Under the pieces are notes generated by a model. The model saw only the letters and a list, made by a program, of their open reading frames with translations, searched no databases and was not told where the DNA came from. From contig CALCXL010000807.1 of the NCBI GenBank assembly GCA_937907595.1, forward strand, positions 1-10,238: a DNA stretch of 10,238 nt, given 5' to 3'. Position numbers and translations under genes: made by a program. This DNA comes from an uncultured Pseudomonadota bacterium. Its GTDB lineage: Bacteria > Myxococcota_A > UBA796 > UBA9615. Shown here in pieces: positions 1 to 6,519 of this stretch (positions are counted from its first letter, which is position 1; every line of letters begins with the position of its first letter).

Positions 1-509
1 GGACCTACGCCGTCAGCAAGCTCGCCACCGAGCACATGGCCCACGCCTACCACGACGAGTTCGGGCTGCCGGTGGCCTGCCTGCGGCCCTTCAACGTCTA
101 CGGCCCGCGGCAGGTGGGCGAGGGCGCCATCCACCACTTCATCAAGCGGGCGGTCGCCGGGGAATCGGTGCGCGTCTACAACGACGGCAGCCAGGTCCGC
201 GCCTGGTGCTACGTGGACGACGCCGTGGAGGCGCTGTGCCGCATGTGCGTCCTCGACGAGGCCGTGGGCGAGTCCTTCAACGTCGGCACCCCCGGCTCCG
301 CCATCACCGTGCGCGACCTGGCGCGGCTCTGCACCCAGCTGGCCGGCAGCAGCGCCCCCGTGGAGTTCGTGCCGCGCGAGGGGCCCGACGTCGAGCTCCG
401 GGTGCCCGACGTCTCCAAGATGGGCCGCCTGCTGGGCTTCACCCCCCAGGTCGGCCTGGACGAGGGCATCCAGCGGACGATCGCCTGGTACCGGGAGGCG
501 GGCGCGTGA
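1..509 (+). CDS. NAD-dependent epimerase/dehydratase, extended SDR family (5' end outside the window)
   Basis: This is the C-terminal 168 residues of a nucleotide-sugar epimerase, dehydratase or decarboxylase; the first complete codon starts at base 3. The window opens on the SDR catalytic motif YxxxK (YAVSK, bases 6-20). The extended-SDR landmark RPFNVYGPRQ follows, then a substrate-domain segment (NDGSQVRAWCYVDD) and a C-terminal VPDVSKMGRLLGFTP stretch, which is usual in UDP-glucose 4-epimerase and UDP-glucuronate decarboxylase relatives. The N-terminal Rossmann GxxGxxG part is missing, so the exact reaction cannot be read. The enzyme acts on an NDP-sugar in the cytoplasm. Its stop overlaps the GTG start of the aminotransferase behind it (GTGA), so the two are probably translationally coupled steps of one sugar pathway. 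Family is certain; substrate is unknown. Confidence 0.93.
   Translation, partial: TYAVSKLATEHMAHAYHDEFGLPVACLRPFNVYGPRQVGEGAIHHFIKRAVAGESVRVYNDGSQVRAWCYVDDAVEALCRMCVLDEAVGESFNVGTPGSAITVRDLARLCTQLAGSSAPVEFVPREGPDVELRVPDVSKMGRLLGFTPQVGLDEGIQRTIAWYREAGA
493..498 (+). promoter_or_regulatory. Ribosome binding site GGGAGG setting the GTG start at 506
   Basis: GGGAGG lies 7 nt before GTG 506 and inside the end of the epimerase gene. It supports GTG as the aminotransferase start. An in-frame ATG 300 bases upstream would add 100 residues that only mirror the epimerase gene in another frame. Confidence 0.75.
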
Positions 510-1639
510 TCCGCCTCGCTGCGCCCCTATTGGGGCCCGAAGAGACGCAAGCGGTGGCCGACGTGCTCGCGTCCGGCTGGCTGGTGCAGGGCGCGAAGGT
601 GGCGGAGTTCGAGCAGCGCCTGGCCGACGTGGTGGGCGTGGAGCACGTCGTGGCCTGCTCCTCGGGCACCGCGGCCCTGCAGATGGCGCTGGGCGCCCTG
701 GACCTGCCGCCGGGCGCGCGGGTCGCGCTGCCCGATCTCACCTTCCCCGCGACGCTGAACGCGGTGCTGCTGGCCGGGCTGACGCCGGTCCTGCTGGACG
801 TGGACCCCAGCACCTACAACCTGCGCGCCGACGCGGTGCGGGCCCTGCTGGAAGACGACCCGCCCGAGGTCCTGCTCGCGGTGCACCAGTTCGGTCTGCC
901 GGCGCCCCTGGGCGGCCTGCTGGCGCACGCGGCGGAGGTGGGCACGGTCGTCGTGGAGGACGCAGCCTGCGCCCTGGGCTCGTCGCTGGACGTGGACGGA
1001 GTGCCCGTCGCGGCCGGGGCGATCGGGGCCATGGGCTGCTTCAGCTTCCACCCCCGCAAGGTCATCACCACCGGCGAAGGCGGCGCGGTCACCACCGCGG
1101 ACCCGGCCCTGGCCGAGCGCCTGCGCCTGCTGCGCAACCACGGCATGGTCCGACCGGCCGAGGGCCCGGCCACGTTCGTCTGCACGGGCTGGAACTTCCG
1201 GCTGTCGGAGCTTCACGCCGCCATCGGCGTGGTCCAGATGGACCGCCTGGAGCACCTGCTGCAGGACCGCGCCCGCATCGCCGCCGGCTACCAGCGCCGC
1301 CTGGCGCCCCTGACGTCGCGCGGCCTCATGCTGCCCCGGGTGCCCGAGGGCGCGCACCCCAACTGGCAGTCCTACGTCGTTCGGGTGCCCCTCGGGGTCG
1401 ATCAGGACGCCGTCGCCAACGCGCTGGTCGCCGCCGGCGTGCAGTGCACCATCAGCGCCCAGGCCCTGCACCTGGAGCCCGCCTATCGGGATCTGCCCGC
1501 GGCCGCCGGTCCCTTCCCCGGCGCCGAGGACGCGCGGGCTCGGGGACTGTCCCTGCCCGTGGCCACCGGCCTCACCGAGGAGCAGCTCGACGCCGTGGCG
1601 GAGGCTCTGGCCCAGGCGCTCGCGGCGCTGGGCTCCTGA
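506..1639 (+). CDS. DegT/DnrJ/EryC1/StrS-family PLP sugar aminotransferase (first of two)
   Basis: This 377-residue fold-type I PLP enzyme most likely transfers an amino group (usually from glutamate) to a keto sugar-nucleotide. The family signatures are in order. CSSGTAALQMAL near residues 51-62 contacts the PLP phosphate. VEDAAC with D152 pairs with the pyridine nitrogen. FSFHPRKVITTGEGG carries the Schiff-base lysine K185, followed by the RLRLLRNHGM and GWNFRLSELHAA blocks. The length is normal for the family. The start is GTG 506, which gives the usual N-terminus (VIRLAAPLLGPEE) and has a good ribosome binding site. It lies between an epimerase/dehydratase and an acyltransferase, which suggests synthesis of an N-acylated amino sugar for a surface glycan. 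The sugar cannot be deduced from sequence alone. It differs clearly from the second DegT enzyme at 4568-5686 and is not a recent duplicate. Confidence 0.93.
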   Translation: MIRLAAPLLGPEETQAVADVLASGWLVQGAKVAEFEQRLADVVGVEHVVACSSGTAALQMALGALDLPPGARVALPDLTFPATLNAVLLAGLTPVLLDVDPSTYNLRADAVRALLEDDPPEVLLAVHQFGLPAPLGGLLAHAAEVGTVVVEDAACALGSSLDVDGVPVAAGAIGAMGCFSFHPRKVITTGEGGAVTTADPALAERLRLLRNHGMVRPAEGPATFVCTGWNFRLSELHAAIGVVQMDRLEHLLQDRARIAAGYQRRLAPLTSRGLMLPRVPEGAHPNWQSYVVRVPLGVDQDAVANALVAAGVQCTISAQALHLEPAYRDLPAAAGPFPGAEDARARGLSLPVATGLTEEQLDAVAEALAQALAALGS

Positions 1640-1651
1640 TCCCAGGAACGC

Positions 1652-1657
1652 TAGAGT
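1652..1657 (+). promoter_or_regulatory. Possible -10 box TAGAGT before the acyltransferase (weak)
   Basis: The 27-bp gap between the first aminotransferase and the acyltransferase has no clear Shine-Dalgarno sequence. It holds TAGAGT, a TANNNT-type -10 box, ending 9 nt before ATG 1667. A transcript from it would have a leader of about 3 nt. There is no recognisable -35, so this could be chance. Confidence 0.2.
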
Positions 1658-1666
1658 TCGCAGCCG

Positions 1667-2206
1667 ATGAAGCGCTTCAGCAGCCACGGGACCGGCGCCT
1701 TCGCCCGCGAGGACTTCGCGGCGCTGGGCGACGGCGTGGTCTTCGAGGCGGGCGTGCTCGTCTTCCACCCCGAGAACATCGAGCTGGGTGACAACGTCTA
1801 CGTCGGCCACAACGCCATCCTCAAGGGCTACTACCGGAACCGGATGACCGTGGGCCGGGACACCTGGATCGGCCAGCAGTGCTTCTTCCACGCCGCCGGC
1901 GGCCTGACCATCGGCGCCGGCGTGGGCATCGGCCCGGGGGTTCGGATCATCACCTCCACCCACCAGGACCCGGGGTGGGAGCGGCCGATCATGGACGGGG
2001 CCATCGAGTTCGCCCCGGTGCGCATCGGCGACGGCAGCGATCTGGGGGTGGGCTGCACCATCCTGCCCGGGGTCAGCATCGGCCGGGGCGTGCAGGTGGG
2101 CGCGGGGGCGGTGGTGGCCGAGGACCTGCCCGACTACGCCGTGGCGGCCGGGGTTCCGGCCCGTGTCCTGCGCAGCCGCAAGCCAGCGGAGGCCCGCCAT
2201 GCCTGA
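1667..2206 (+). CDS. Left-handed beta-helix (hexapeptide-repeat) acyltransferase
   Basis: This 179-residue protein belongs to the LbH O/N-acetyltransferase group (maltose, galactoside and sugar-acyltransferase type, active as a trimer). From about residue 38 it shows repeated [LIV]-G-x4 turns: IELGDNVYVGHNA, MTVGRDTWIGQQ, LTIGAGVGIGPGV, then VRIGDGSDLGVGCTILPGVSIGRGVQVGAGAVV. A loop between coils carries H99 in ITSTHQDPGWERP, the usual place for the catalytic histidine. The end PDYAVAAGVPARVLR is the standard C-terminus of the family. It probably uses acetyl-CoA or another acyl-CoA to acylate the amino group made by the aminotransferase just upstream. That partnership is inferred from gene order. 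No strong ribosome binding site precedes ATG 1667. The last 8 bp overlap the ABC ATPase start. Confidence 0.92.
   Translation: MKRFSSHGTGAFAREDFAALGDGVVFEAGVLVFHPENIELGDNVYVGHNAILKGYYRNRMTVGRDTWIGQQCFFHAAGGLTIGAGVGIGPGVRIITSTHQDPGWERPIMDGAIEFAPVRIGDGSDLGVGCTILPGVSIGRGVQVGAGAVVAEDLPDYAVAAGVPARVLRSRKPAEARHA
2188..2192 (+). promoter_or_regulatory. Ribosome binding site GGAGG setting the ABC ATPase start at 2199
   Basis: GGAGG sits 6 nt before ATG 2199 and inside the acyltransferase gene. It favours this ATG over an in-frame GTG at 2163, which has no comparable site and would add 12 residues lying inside the acyltransferase. Confidence 0.75.
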
Positions 2207-3152
2207 CGTCGTGATCCGCACGAAGGGCCTGCGCAAGGTCTACGTCAGCGGCTTCCTCCGCCACAAGTTCGTGGGCCTGCACGGCCTGGATCTGGAGATC
2301 TTCCGCGGAGAGATCTTCGGCTACATCGGCCCCAACGGATCGGGCAAGACGACCACGATCAAGCTGCTGATGGGCCTCAACTTCCCCTCCGGTGGTGAGG
2401 GCGAGGTCCTGGGCAAGCCCATCGGCGACAACGCCGTGCGCCGCCACCTGGGCTACCTGCCCGAGCGCCCCTACTTCTACGACTACCTGACCGCGTACGA
2501 GTTCCTGCACTTCTACGGCAGCCTGCACGGCATGACGAAGGGCGAGCGGAACCGCAAGATCGACGAGCTGCTGCCCCTGGTGCACATGGAGCGCGCCCGG
2601 GACGTCCAGCTCCGCAAGTTCAGCAAGGGCATGCTGCAGCGGGTGGGGCTGGCCCAGGCGCTGATCAACGATCCCCAGCTGGTGGTCTTCGACGAGCCCA
2701 GCTCCGGCCTGGATCCCATGGGGCGCATGCTCATCCGGGACACGATCCTCCGGCTGCGCGACCAGGGCACCACGGTGATGCTGTCGTCGCACATCCTCAG
2801 CGACGTGGAGTCGATCTGCGACCGGGTGGGCATCATCGCCGGCGGCAAGCTCCAGCGCGTCGCGGCCGTCTCCGAGCTTGTGGGCGCCGACGTCGAGTCG
2901 GTGGAGATCACCCTGGAGGGTGCGACCGAAGCCCTGCTGGCGGAGCTGGGCGCCGGGGACGGCCACCTGCACGCCTCGGGGCGCCGCACCCTGACCGTGC
3001 CCGACGAGGACTCCGCCCAGCACCTGGTGCGCAAGGCCCTGGACGGCGGCGCGAAGCTGGTCTCCGTGGTGCCGCGGCGGGAGAGCCTGGAGTCGATGTT
3101 CGTCGACGAGATGACGGCGATCGACAAGTCCAGCCGGGAGGCGAAGCGATGA
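2199..3152 (+). CDS. ABC-2 type transporter ATP-binding protein
   Basis: This 317-residue ATPase subunit powers the membrane partner encoded next. All nucleotide-binding motifs are present: Walker A GPNGSGKTT (44-52, K50), a Q-loop region GYLPERP with glutamate at the usual glutamine position, the signature FSKGMLQR (S142, G144), Walker B VVFDEP (D165, E166), a D-loop SGLDP, and the switch histidine H198 in LSSHILSDVE. About 95 residues after the ATPase core form a C-terminal accessory domain common in DrrA/NatA/CcmA-like exporters. It lacks the long carbohydrate-binding C-terminus of Wzt-type O-antigen exporters, so O-antigen export is not supported despite the sugar genes upstream. The stop overlaps the permease start (ATGA), which indicates translational coupling. 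Substrate is unknown. Confidence 0.94.
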   Translation: MPDVVIRTKGLRKVYVSGFLRHKFVGLHGLDLEIFRGEIFGYIGPNGSGKTTTIKLLMGLNFPSGGEGEVLGKPIGDNAVRRHLGYLPERPYFYDYLTAYEFLHFYGSLHGMTKGERNRKIDELLPLVHMERARDVQLRKFSKGMLQRVGLAQALINDPQLVVFDEPSSGLDPMGRMLIRDTILRLRDQGTTVMLSSHILSDVESICDRVGIIAGGKLQRVAAVSELVGADVESVEITLEGATEALLAELGAGDGHLHASGRRTLTVPDEDSAQHLVRKALDGGAKLVSVVPRRESLESMFVDEMTAIDKSSREAKR

Positions 3153-3913
3153 AGGTCCAAGCCATCGCCCTCACCACCTTCCGCGAGGCCGTGCGGGACA
3201 AGATCCTGTACACGCTGCTGTTCTTCGCCCTGGCGATGATCGCGGCGTCGGCCGTCATCGCGGACCTGACGATCGGCGAATATGGCAAGATCATTCGGGA
3301 TCTCGGCCTGGCTGCCATCGACCTCTTCGGCCTGATGATCGCGATCTTCGTGGGCATCGGGCTGGTCTACAAGGAGATCGAGCGCAAGACGATCTACACG
3401 ATCGCCAGCAAGCCCATCGCCCGCTGGCAGTTCCTGCTGGGCAAGTACCTGGGCCTGGTGATGACGCTGGGGGCAGAGGTCCTGGTGATGACCGTCGGCT
3501 TCCTGGTGCAGCTCCAGCTGACCGGGGCCGGCACCACCGGCGCCCTGATCCCGGCGATCTGGCTGATCTTCGTGGAGCTCCTGGTGGTGACCGCGGTGGC
3601 CATCCTGTTCAGCAGCTTCACCACGCCGATGCTGTCGGCGCTGTTCACCCTGGGCATCACGGTCGTGGGGCGGCTGACCGCGCAGCTCAAGGAGCTGAGC
3701 GAGGCGGGGGACGCGCCGGGGCTGGAGCTCGTGGCCAGCGGCATCTACCGGCTGGTCCCGGATCTGGCCACCTTCGACATCCGCACGGAGGCCGCCTACG
3801 GGCGCCCCGTCGACTGGGAATACGTGGGCTACGCCACCGGCTACGGGCTGCTGTGGACCGCGGTGCTGCTCGCGATCGGCACGGTCGTGTTCCAGTACCG
3901 CGACTTCAAGTAA
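3149..3913 (+). CDS. ABC-2 family transporter permease
   Basis: This 254-residue inner-membrane subunit has about six predicted helices, near residues 20-38, 54-74, 100-121, 134-155, 158-175 and 228-248. The first helix is preceded by TFREAVRDKILY. The cytoplasmic loop after the second helix reads KEIERKTIYTIASKPIARW and leads into LLGKYLGL. These are typical of the ABC-2 permease group that pairs with NatA/CcmA-like ATPases. The hydrophilic stretch at about 178-225 is probably an extracytoplasmic or interfacial loop. GGGAGG at 3136-3141 lies 7 nt before ATG 3149, and the start overlaps the ATPase stop by 4 bp. Together the pair forms a complete homodimeric-type exporter or membrane-remodelling ABC system. 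No substrate-binding protein is seen, as expected for ABC-2 exporters. Confidence 0.93.
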   Translation: MKVQAIALTTFREAVRDKILYTLLFFALAMIAASAVIADLTIGEYGKIIRDLGLAAIDLFGLMIAIFVGIGLVYKEIERKTIYTIASKPIARWQFLLGKYLGLVMTLGAEVLVMTVGFLVQLQLTGAGTTGALIPAIWLIFVELLVVTAVAILFSSFTTPMLSALFTLGITVVGRLTAQLKELSEAGDAPGLELVASGIYRLVPDLATFDIRTEAAYGRPVDWEYVGYATGYGLLWTAVLLAIGTVVFQYRDFK

Positions 3914-3915
3914 AC

Positions 3916-4554
3916 GTGCGCAACACCCTGTTGCTACTCGCCTTTTGCGGGTTCGCTGTCGTCCTCCGGGTGACGGTGTCCGGGCTGTCCGAGCTCCGGC
4001 AGGCGGAGGCGGCGGAGCAGGCGGGCGATCTGCACGAGGCGGCGATCCGCTACGGCCGCGCGATCCGCATGCACCTGCCGGGCTACCCCGTGCCGGGGCG
4101 GGCGGGCGATCGGCTGCTGTCCCTGGCGACGCAGCAGGAGGCCGCGGGGGACACGCGGGAGGCCCGGTTCTGCCTGGAGGAGCTTCGCTCGGGCTTCCTG
4201 TCCGTGCGGAGCCTGGTGCAGCCCGGCCAGCGCTTTGTGCAGGAGGCCGAGCGCCGGCTCGTGCCCTTGATGCTGCAGGATCCCCGGGGCAACTGGCCCG
4301 ACCGCGCGCTGTCGGACGAGCAACGCGCGGCCGTGGTGGCGGGGGTGCTGGCCGAACGGGAGGACCCGTCGCGCTTCTGGGTGCTGGTGATGGGCCTGGG
4401 CTACGGCCTCTGGCTGGGGGGCGCGGGCGCCGCGATCTGGCGGGGGCTGCCCGACCAGAGCGGGGAGCCGGTTCGGTGGGGGGTGCTGGGGCGCTGGGCG
4501 GGCTGTTCCGCTCTGGGCTATGGACTGTGGCTGCTGGGCGTGACCCTGGCGTGA
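3916..4554 (+). CDS. Membrane protein of unknown function with TPR-like middle region
   Basis: I do not recognise a named family. The 212-residue protein has one N-terminal hydrophobic helix (about 4-21). A helical soluble part follows (about 25-146) with TPR-like spacing, notably AEQAGDLHEAAIRYGRAI (33-50) and a second helix pair around QQEAAGDTREARFCLEELRS (73-92). Two C-terminal membrane helices (about 153-176 and 190-211) complete it. The same seven residues, LGYGLWL, occur in both C-terminal helices (161-167 and 200-206). The start is GTG 3916, 2 nt after the permease stop. Upstream codons in this frame only shadow the permease, so an earlier start is unlikely. No good ribosome binding site is visible; reinitiation after the permease stop is likely. 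Position suggests an accessory protein of the ABC transporter, which is inference. Confidence 0.8.
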   Translation: MRNTLLLLAFCGFAVVLRVTVSGLSELRQAEAAEQAGDLHEAAIRYGRAIRMHLPGYPVPGRAGDRLLSLATQQEAAGDTREARFCLEELRSGFLSVRSLVQPGQRFVQEAERRLVPLMLQDPRGNWPDRALSDEQRAAVVAGVLAEREDPSRFWVLVMGLGYGLWLGGAGAAIWRGLPDQSGEPVRWGVLGRWAGCSALGYGLWLLGVTLA

Positions 4555-4567
4555 TCGGAGGCTGACG

Positions 4568-5686
4568 ATGGCGGTTCCCCTGCTGGACTTGAAGGCGCAG
4601 TACGCGTCGCTGAAGGAAGAGATCGACGCGGCCGTGGCCGGCGTGGCGGAGTCGCAGTACTTCATCAACGGGCCACAGGTCACGACCTTCCAGGAGGAGA
4701 TCGCGGCCTGGATCGGGGTCGATCATGCGATCGGCTGCGCCTCGGGATCCGACGCCCTCATGCTCGCCCTCTGGGCCCTGGACCTGAAGCCGGGGGACGA
4801 GGTCATCACCACGCCCTTCACCTTCTTCGCCACCGCCGGCGCCATCAGCCGGCTGGGTGGGGTGCCGGTCTTCGTCGACATCGAGCCCGACACCTTCAAC
4901 ATCGACCCCGACGCCATCGCCGCGGCGATCACCCCCCGCACCGTCGGCCTGCTGCCCGTGCACATCTTCGGCGTCTGCGCGGACATGGATCGCATCAACG
5001 CGATCGCAAGGGAGCACGGGCTCTGGGTGGTGGAGGACGCAGCCCAGGCCATCGGCGCCACCTGGAACGGCGAGCAGGCCGGCACCCTGGGCGACGCCGC
5101 GGCCTTCTCCTTCTTTCCCAGCAAGAACCTGGGCGCCTGGGGCGACGGCGGGCTGGTGACCACGCCGCGGGCGGACCTGGCCACGACCGTCTCCCGGCTG
5201 CGCTCCCACGGCAACCACCCCCGCAAGTACCACCACGCGATCATCGGCTGCAACTCGCGCCTGGACGCGCTGCAGGCGGCGATCCTGCGGGTCAAGCTGC
5301 CGCACCTGGCGGCCTGGAACGCTGAGCGCCGAGCCGCCCTCGTGCGCTACCAGCGGCTGGTGCAGGAGGCCGGGCTGGCCGACCGCGTGACGTTCCAGAC
5401 GGTGCCGGACCAGGCCGAGCCGATCGTGCACCAGTGCGTCGTCCGACTCCCCCGCCGGGACGATGCCCTGGAGTTCCTGAAGACCCGGGGCATCGGCTGC
5501 GCGGTCTACTACCCCCTCGCCCTGCACCGGCAGGCCTGCTACGCCGATCTTGGCTACGCCGAAGGCTCCCTGCCCATCGCCGAGGCGGCCACCGCCCAGG
5601 TCGTGGGCTTGCCGATCTACCCCGAGCTGACCGAGGACCAGCAGGTGGAGGTGGTGGGGGCGCTGGCGGAGTTCCTGGGCGCCTGA
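4568..5686 (+). CDS. DegT/DnrJ/EryC1/StrS-family PLP sugar aminotransferase (second)
   Basis: This 372-residue enzyme begins with the MAVPLLDLKAQYASLKEEI start common in UDP-sugar 3-aminotransferases of the WbpE/FdtB/QdtB type. Motifs are in order: CASGSDALMLAL, PFTFFATAGAISRLGGVPVFVDIEP cut short here as a family block, VEDAAQ with D157 and Q160, and SFFPSKNLGAWGDGG with PLP lysine K186. HGNHPRKYHH and GCNSRLDALQAAIL follow, with YYPLALHRQ near the end. The SKNLGAxGDGG form is typical of this subgroup and differs from the first aminotransferase (HPRKVITTGEGG). It probably aminates a 3-keto or 4-keto NDP-sugar; none of the usual oxidase or acetyltransferase partners is adjacent. GGAGG at 4557-4561, 6 nt before ATG 4568, fixes the start. 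The stop overlaps the next gene by one base. Confidence 0.94.
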   Translation: MAVPLLDLKAQYASLKEEIDAAVAGVAESQYFINGPQVTTFQEEIAAWIGVDHAIGCASGSDALMLALWALDLKPGDEVITTPFTFFATAGAISRLGGVPVFVDIEPDTFNIDPDAIAAAITPRTVGLLPVHIFGVCADMDRINAIAREHGLWVVEDAAQAIGATWNGEQAGTLGDAAAFSFFPSKNLGAWGDGGLVTTPRADLATTVSRLRSHGNHPRKYHHAIIGCNSRLDALQAAILRVKLPHLAAWNAERRAALVRYQRLVQEAGLADRVTFQTVPDQAEPIVHQCVVRLPRRDDALEFLKTRGIGCAVYYPLALHRQACYADLGYAEGSLPIAEAATAQVVGLPIYPELTEDQQVEVVGALAEFLGA

Positions 5687-6519
5687 TGGATCCCATGACC
5701 GCCAACTGGCGGGTGCTGCTGGTCTTCGGCGTGCTCGTGGGCGGAGCGATCGGCTCCTTCCTCAACGTCGTGGCCTGGCGGCTGCCGCGCGGGGAGTCGG
5801 TCACCCACCCGCCGTCTGCCTGCCCCCACTGCGGGCACCGGATCCGCCCCTGGCACAACCTGCCGGTGCTGGGCTGGCTGATGCTGCGGGGCCGCTGCCA
5901 CGACTGCGGGGAGCCGATCTCGCCGCGCTACCCCGCGGTGGAGGCCCTGTGCGCGGGCCTCTGGGTGCTGCTGTTCGTCGACCTGATCCCGGACCCGTCG
6001 CACCTGACCCAACCGCGGGACCTCCTGCCGTTCTTCGCCTACGGCCTCTACTTCTCGGCCCTGCTGGCGATCTCCCTGGTGGACCTGGACCACTTCATCG
6101 TGCCCGACAGCATCTCCCTGCCCCTGGTGCCGCTGGGCATCGGGGCGGTGGCCCTGCTGGACCACTGGGGGGTGGGCCGGGTGGACTTTCCCAGCTCCGT
6201 CTTCGGCGCGATCGTGGGGGGAGGGTCGATGCTCGCGCTGGCGCTCGTGGGCCGCCTGGCCTACGGGCGCGAAGCGCTGGGCATGGGCGACGTCAAGCTC
6301 ATGGCCGCCATCGGCGCCTGGCAGGGCCTGCACCCGGCGCTGCTGCTGACGGTGTTCGGGGGCTCGCTGCTGGGCAGCGTGGTGGGCATCGGCAACATCG
6401 CGGTGCACGGCCGGGACCGCCAGGCGAAGCTACCCTTCGGCCCCTTCCTCTGCGGCGCCGCCCTGGTCGCCTGGATCTGGGGCGACGTCCTGTGGGGGCT
6501 CATCGTGCCCACCCCATGA
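5686..6519 (+). CDS. pilD: Type IV prepilin peptidase / N-methyltransferase (A24 family)
   Basis: This 277-residue inner-membrane aspartic protease cleaves the leader peptide of type IV prepilins or type II secretion pseudopilins and usually N-methylates the new first residue. The N-terminal GAIGSFLNVVAWRLPRGES block is characteristic. The cytoplasmic DiS_P_DiS domain has two CxxC pairs, C46/C49 and C71/C74, which probably bind zinc. The catalytic aspartates lie in LVDLDHFIVPD (D133 or D135) and in GMGDVKL (D202). The end AKLPFGPFLCGAALVAWIWG is standard, so the gene is complete. ATG 5686 shares one base with the preceding stop (TGATG); ATG 5695 is an alternative start. The nearest GGAG (5668-5671) is 14 nt away, so reinitiation is likely. 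Its last 90 bp overlap the convergent pseudouridine synthase gene. Confidence 0.95.
   Translation: MDPMTANWRVLLVFGVLVGGAIGSFLNVVAWRLPRGESVTHPPSACPHCGHRIRPWHNLPVLGWLMLRGRCHDCGEPISPRYPAVEALCAGLWVLLFVDLIPDPSHLTQPRDLLPFFAYGLYFSALLAISLVDLDHFIVPDSISLPLVPLGIGAVALLDHWGVGRVDFPSSVFGAIVGGGSMLALALVGRLAYGREALGMGDVKLMAAIGAWQGLHPALLLTVFGGSLLGSVVGIGNIAVHGRDRQAKLPFGPFLCGAALVAWIWGDVLWGLIVPTP

Noticed and set aside
527..2236. A 569-codon open frame on the minus strand
   Set aside because: It is antisense to the first aminotransferase and the acyltransferase and shows no domain, only His/Gly/Ala/Gln-rich composition.
2460..2475. Glutamate replacing glutamine at the Q-loop of the ABC ATPase (GYLPERP)
   Set aside because: This variant is frequent in the NatA/CcmA-like ABC-2 ATPases and does not imply inactivity.
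2199..3913. Reading the ABC pair as a Wzm/Wzt O-antigen exporter because of the nearby sugar genes
   Set aside because: The ATPase lacks a Wzt carbohydrate-binding C-terminal domain and the permease resembles the general ABC-2 group, so the polysaccharide-export call is not supported.
2513..5527. A 1004-codon open frame on the minus strand
   Set aside because: It lies opposite the ABC pair, the unknown membrane protein and the second aminotransferase, all with clear family motifs. Its product is a low-complexity Gly/Arg/Pro/Ala/Gln mix typical of antisense frames in GC-rich DNA.
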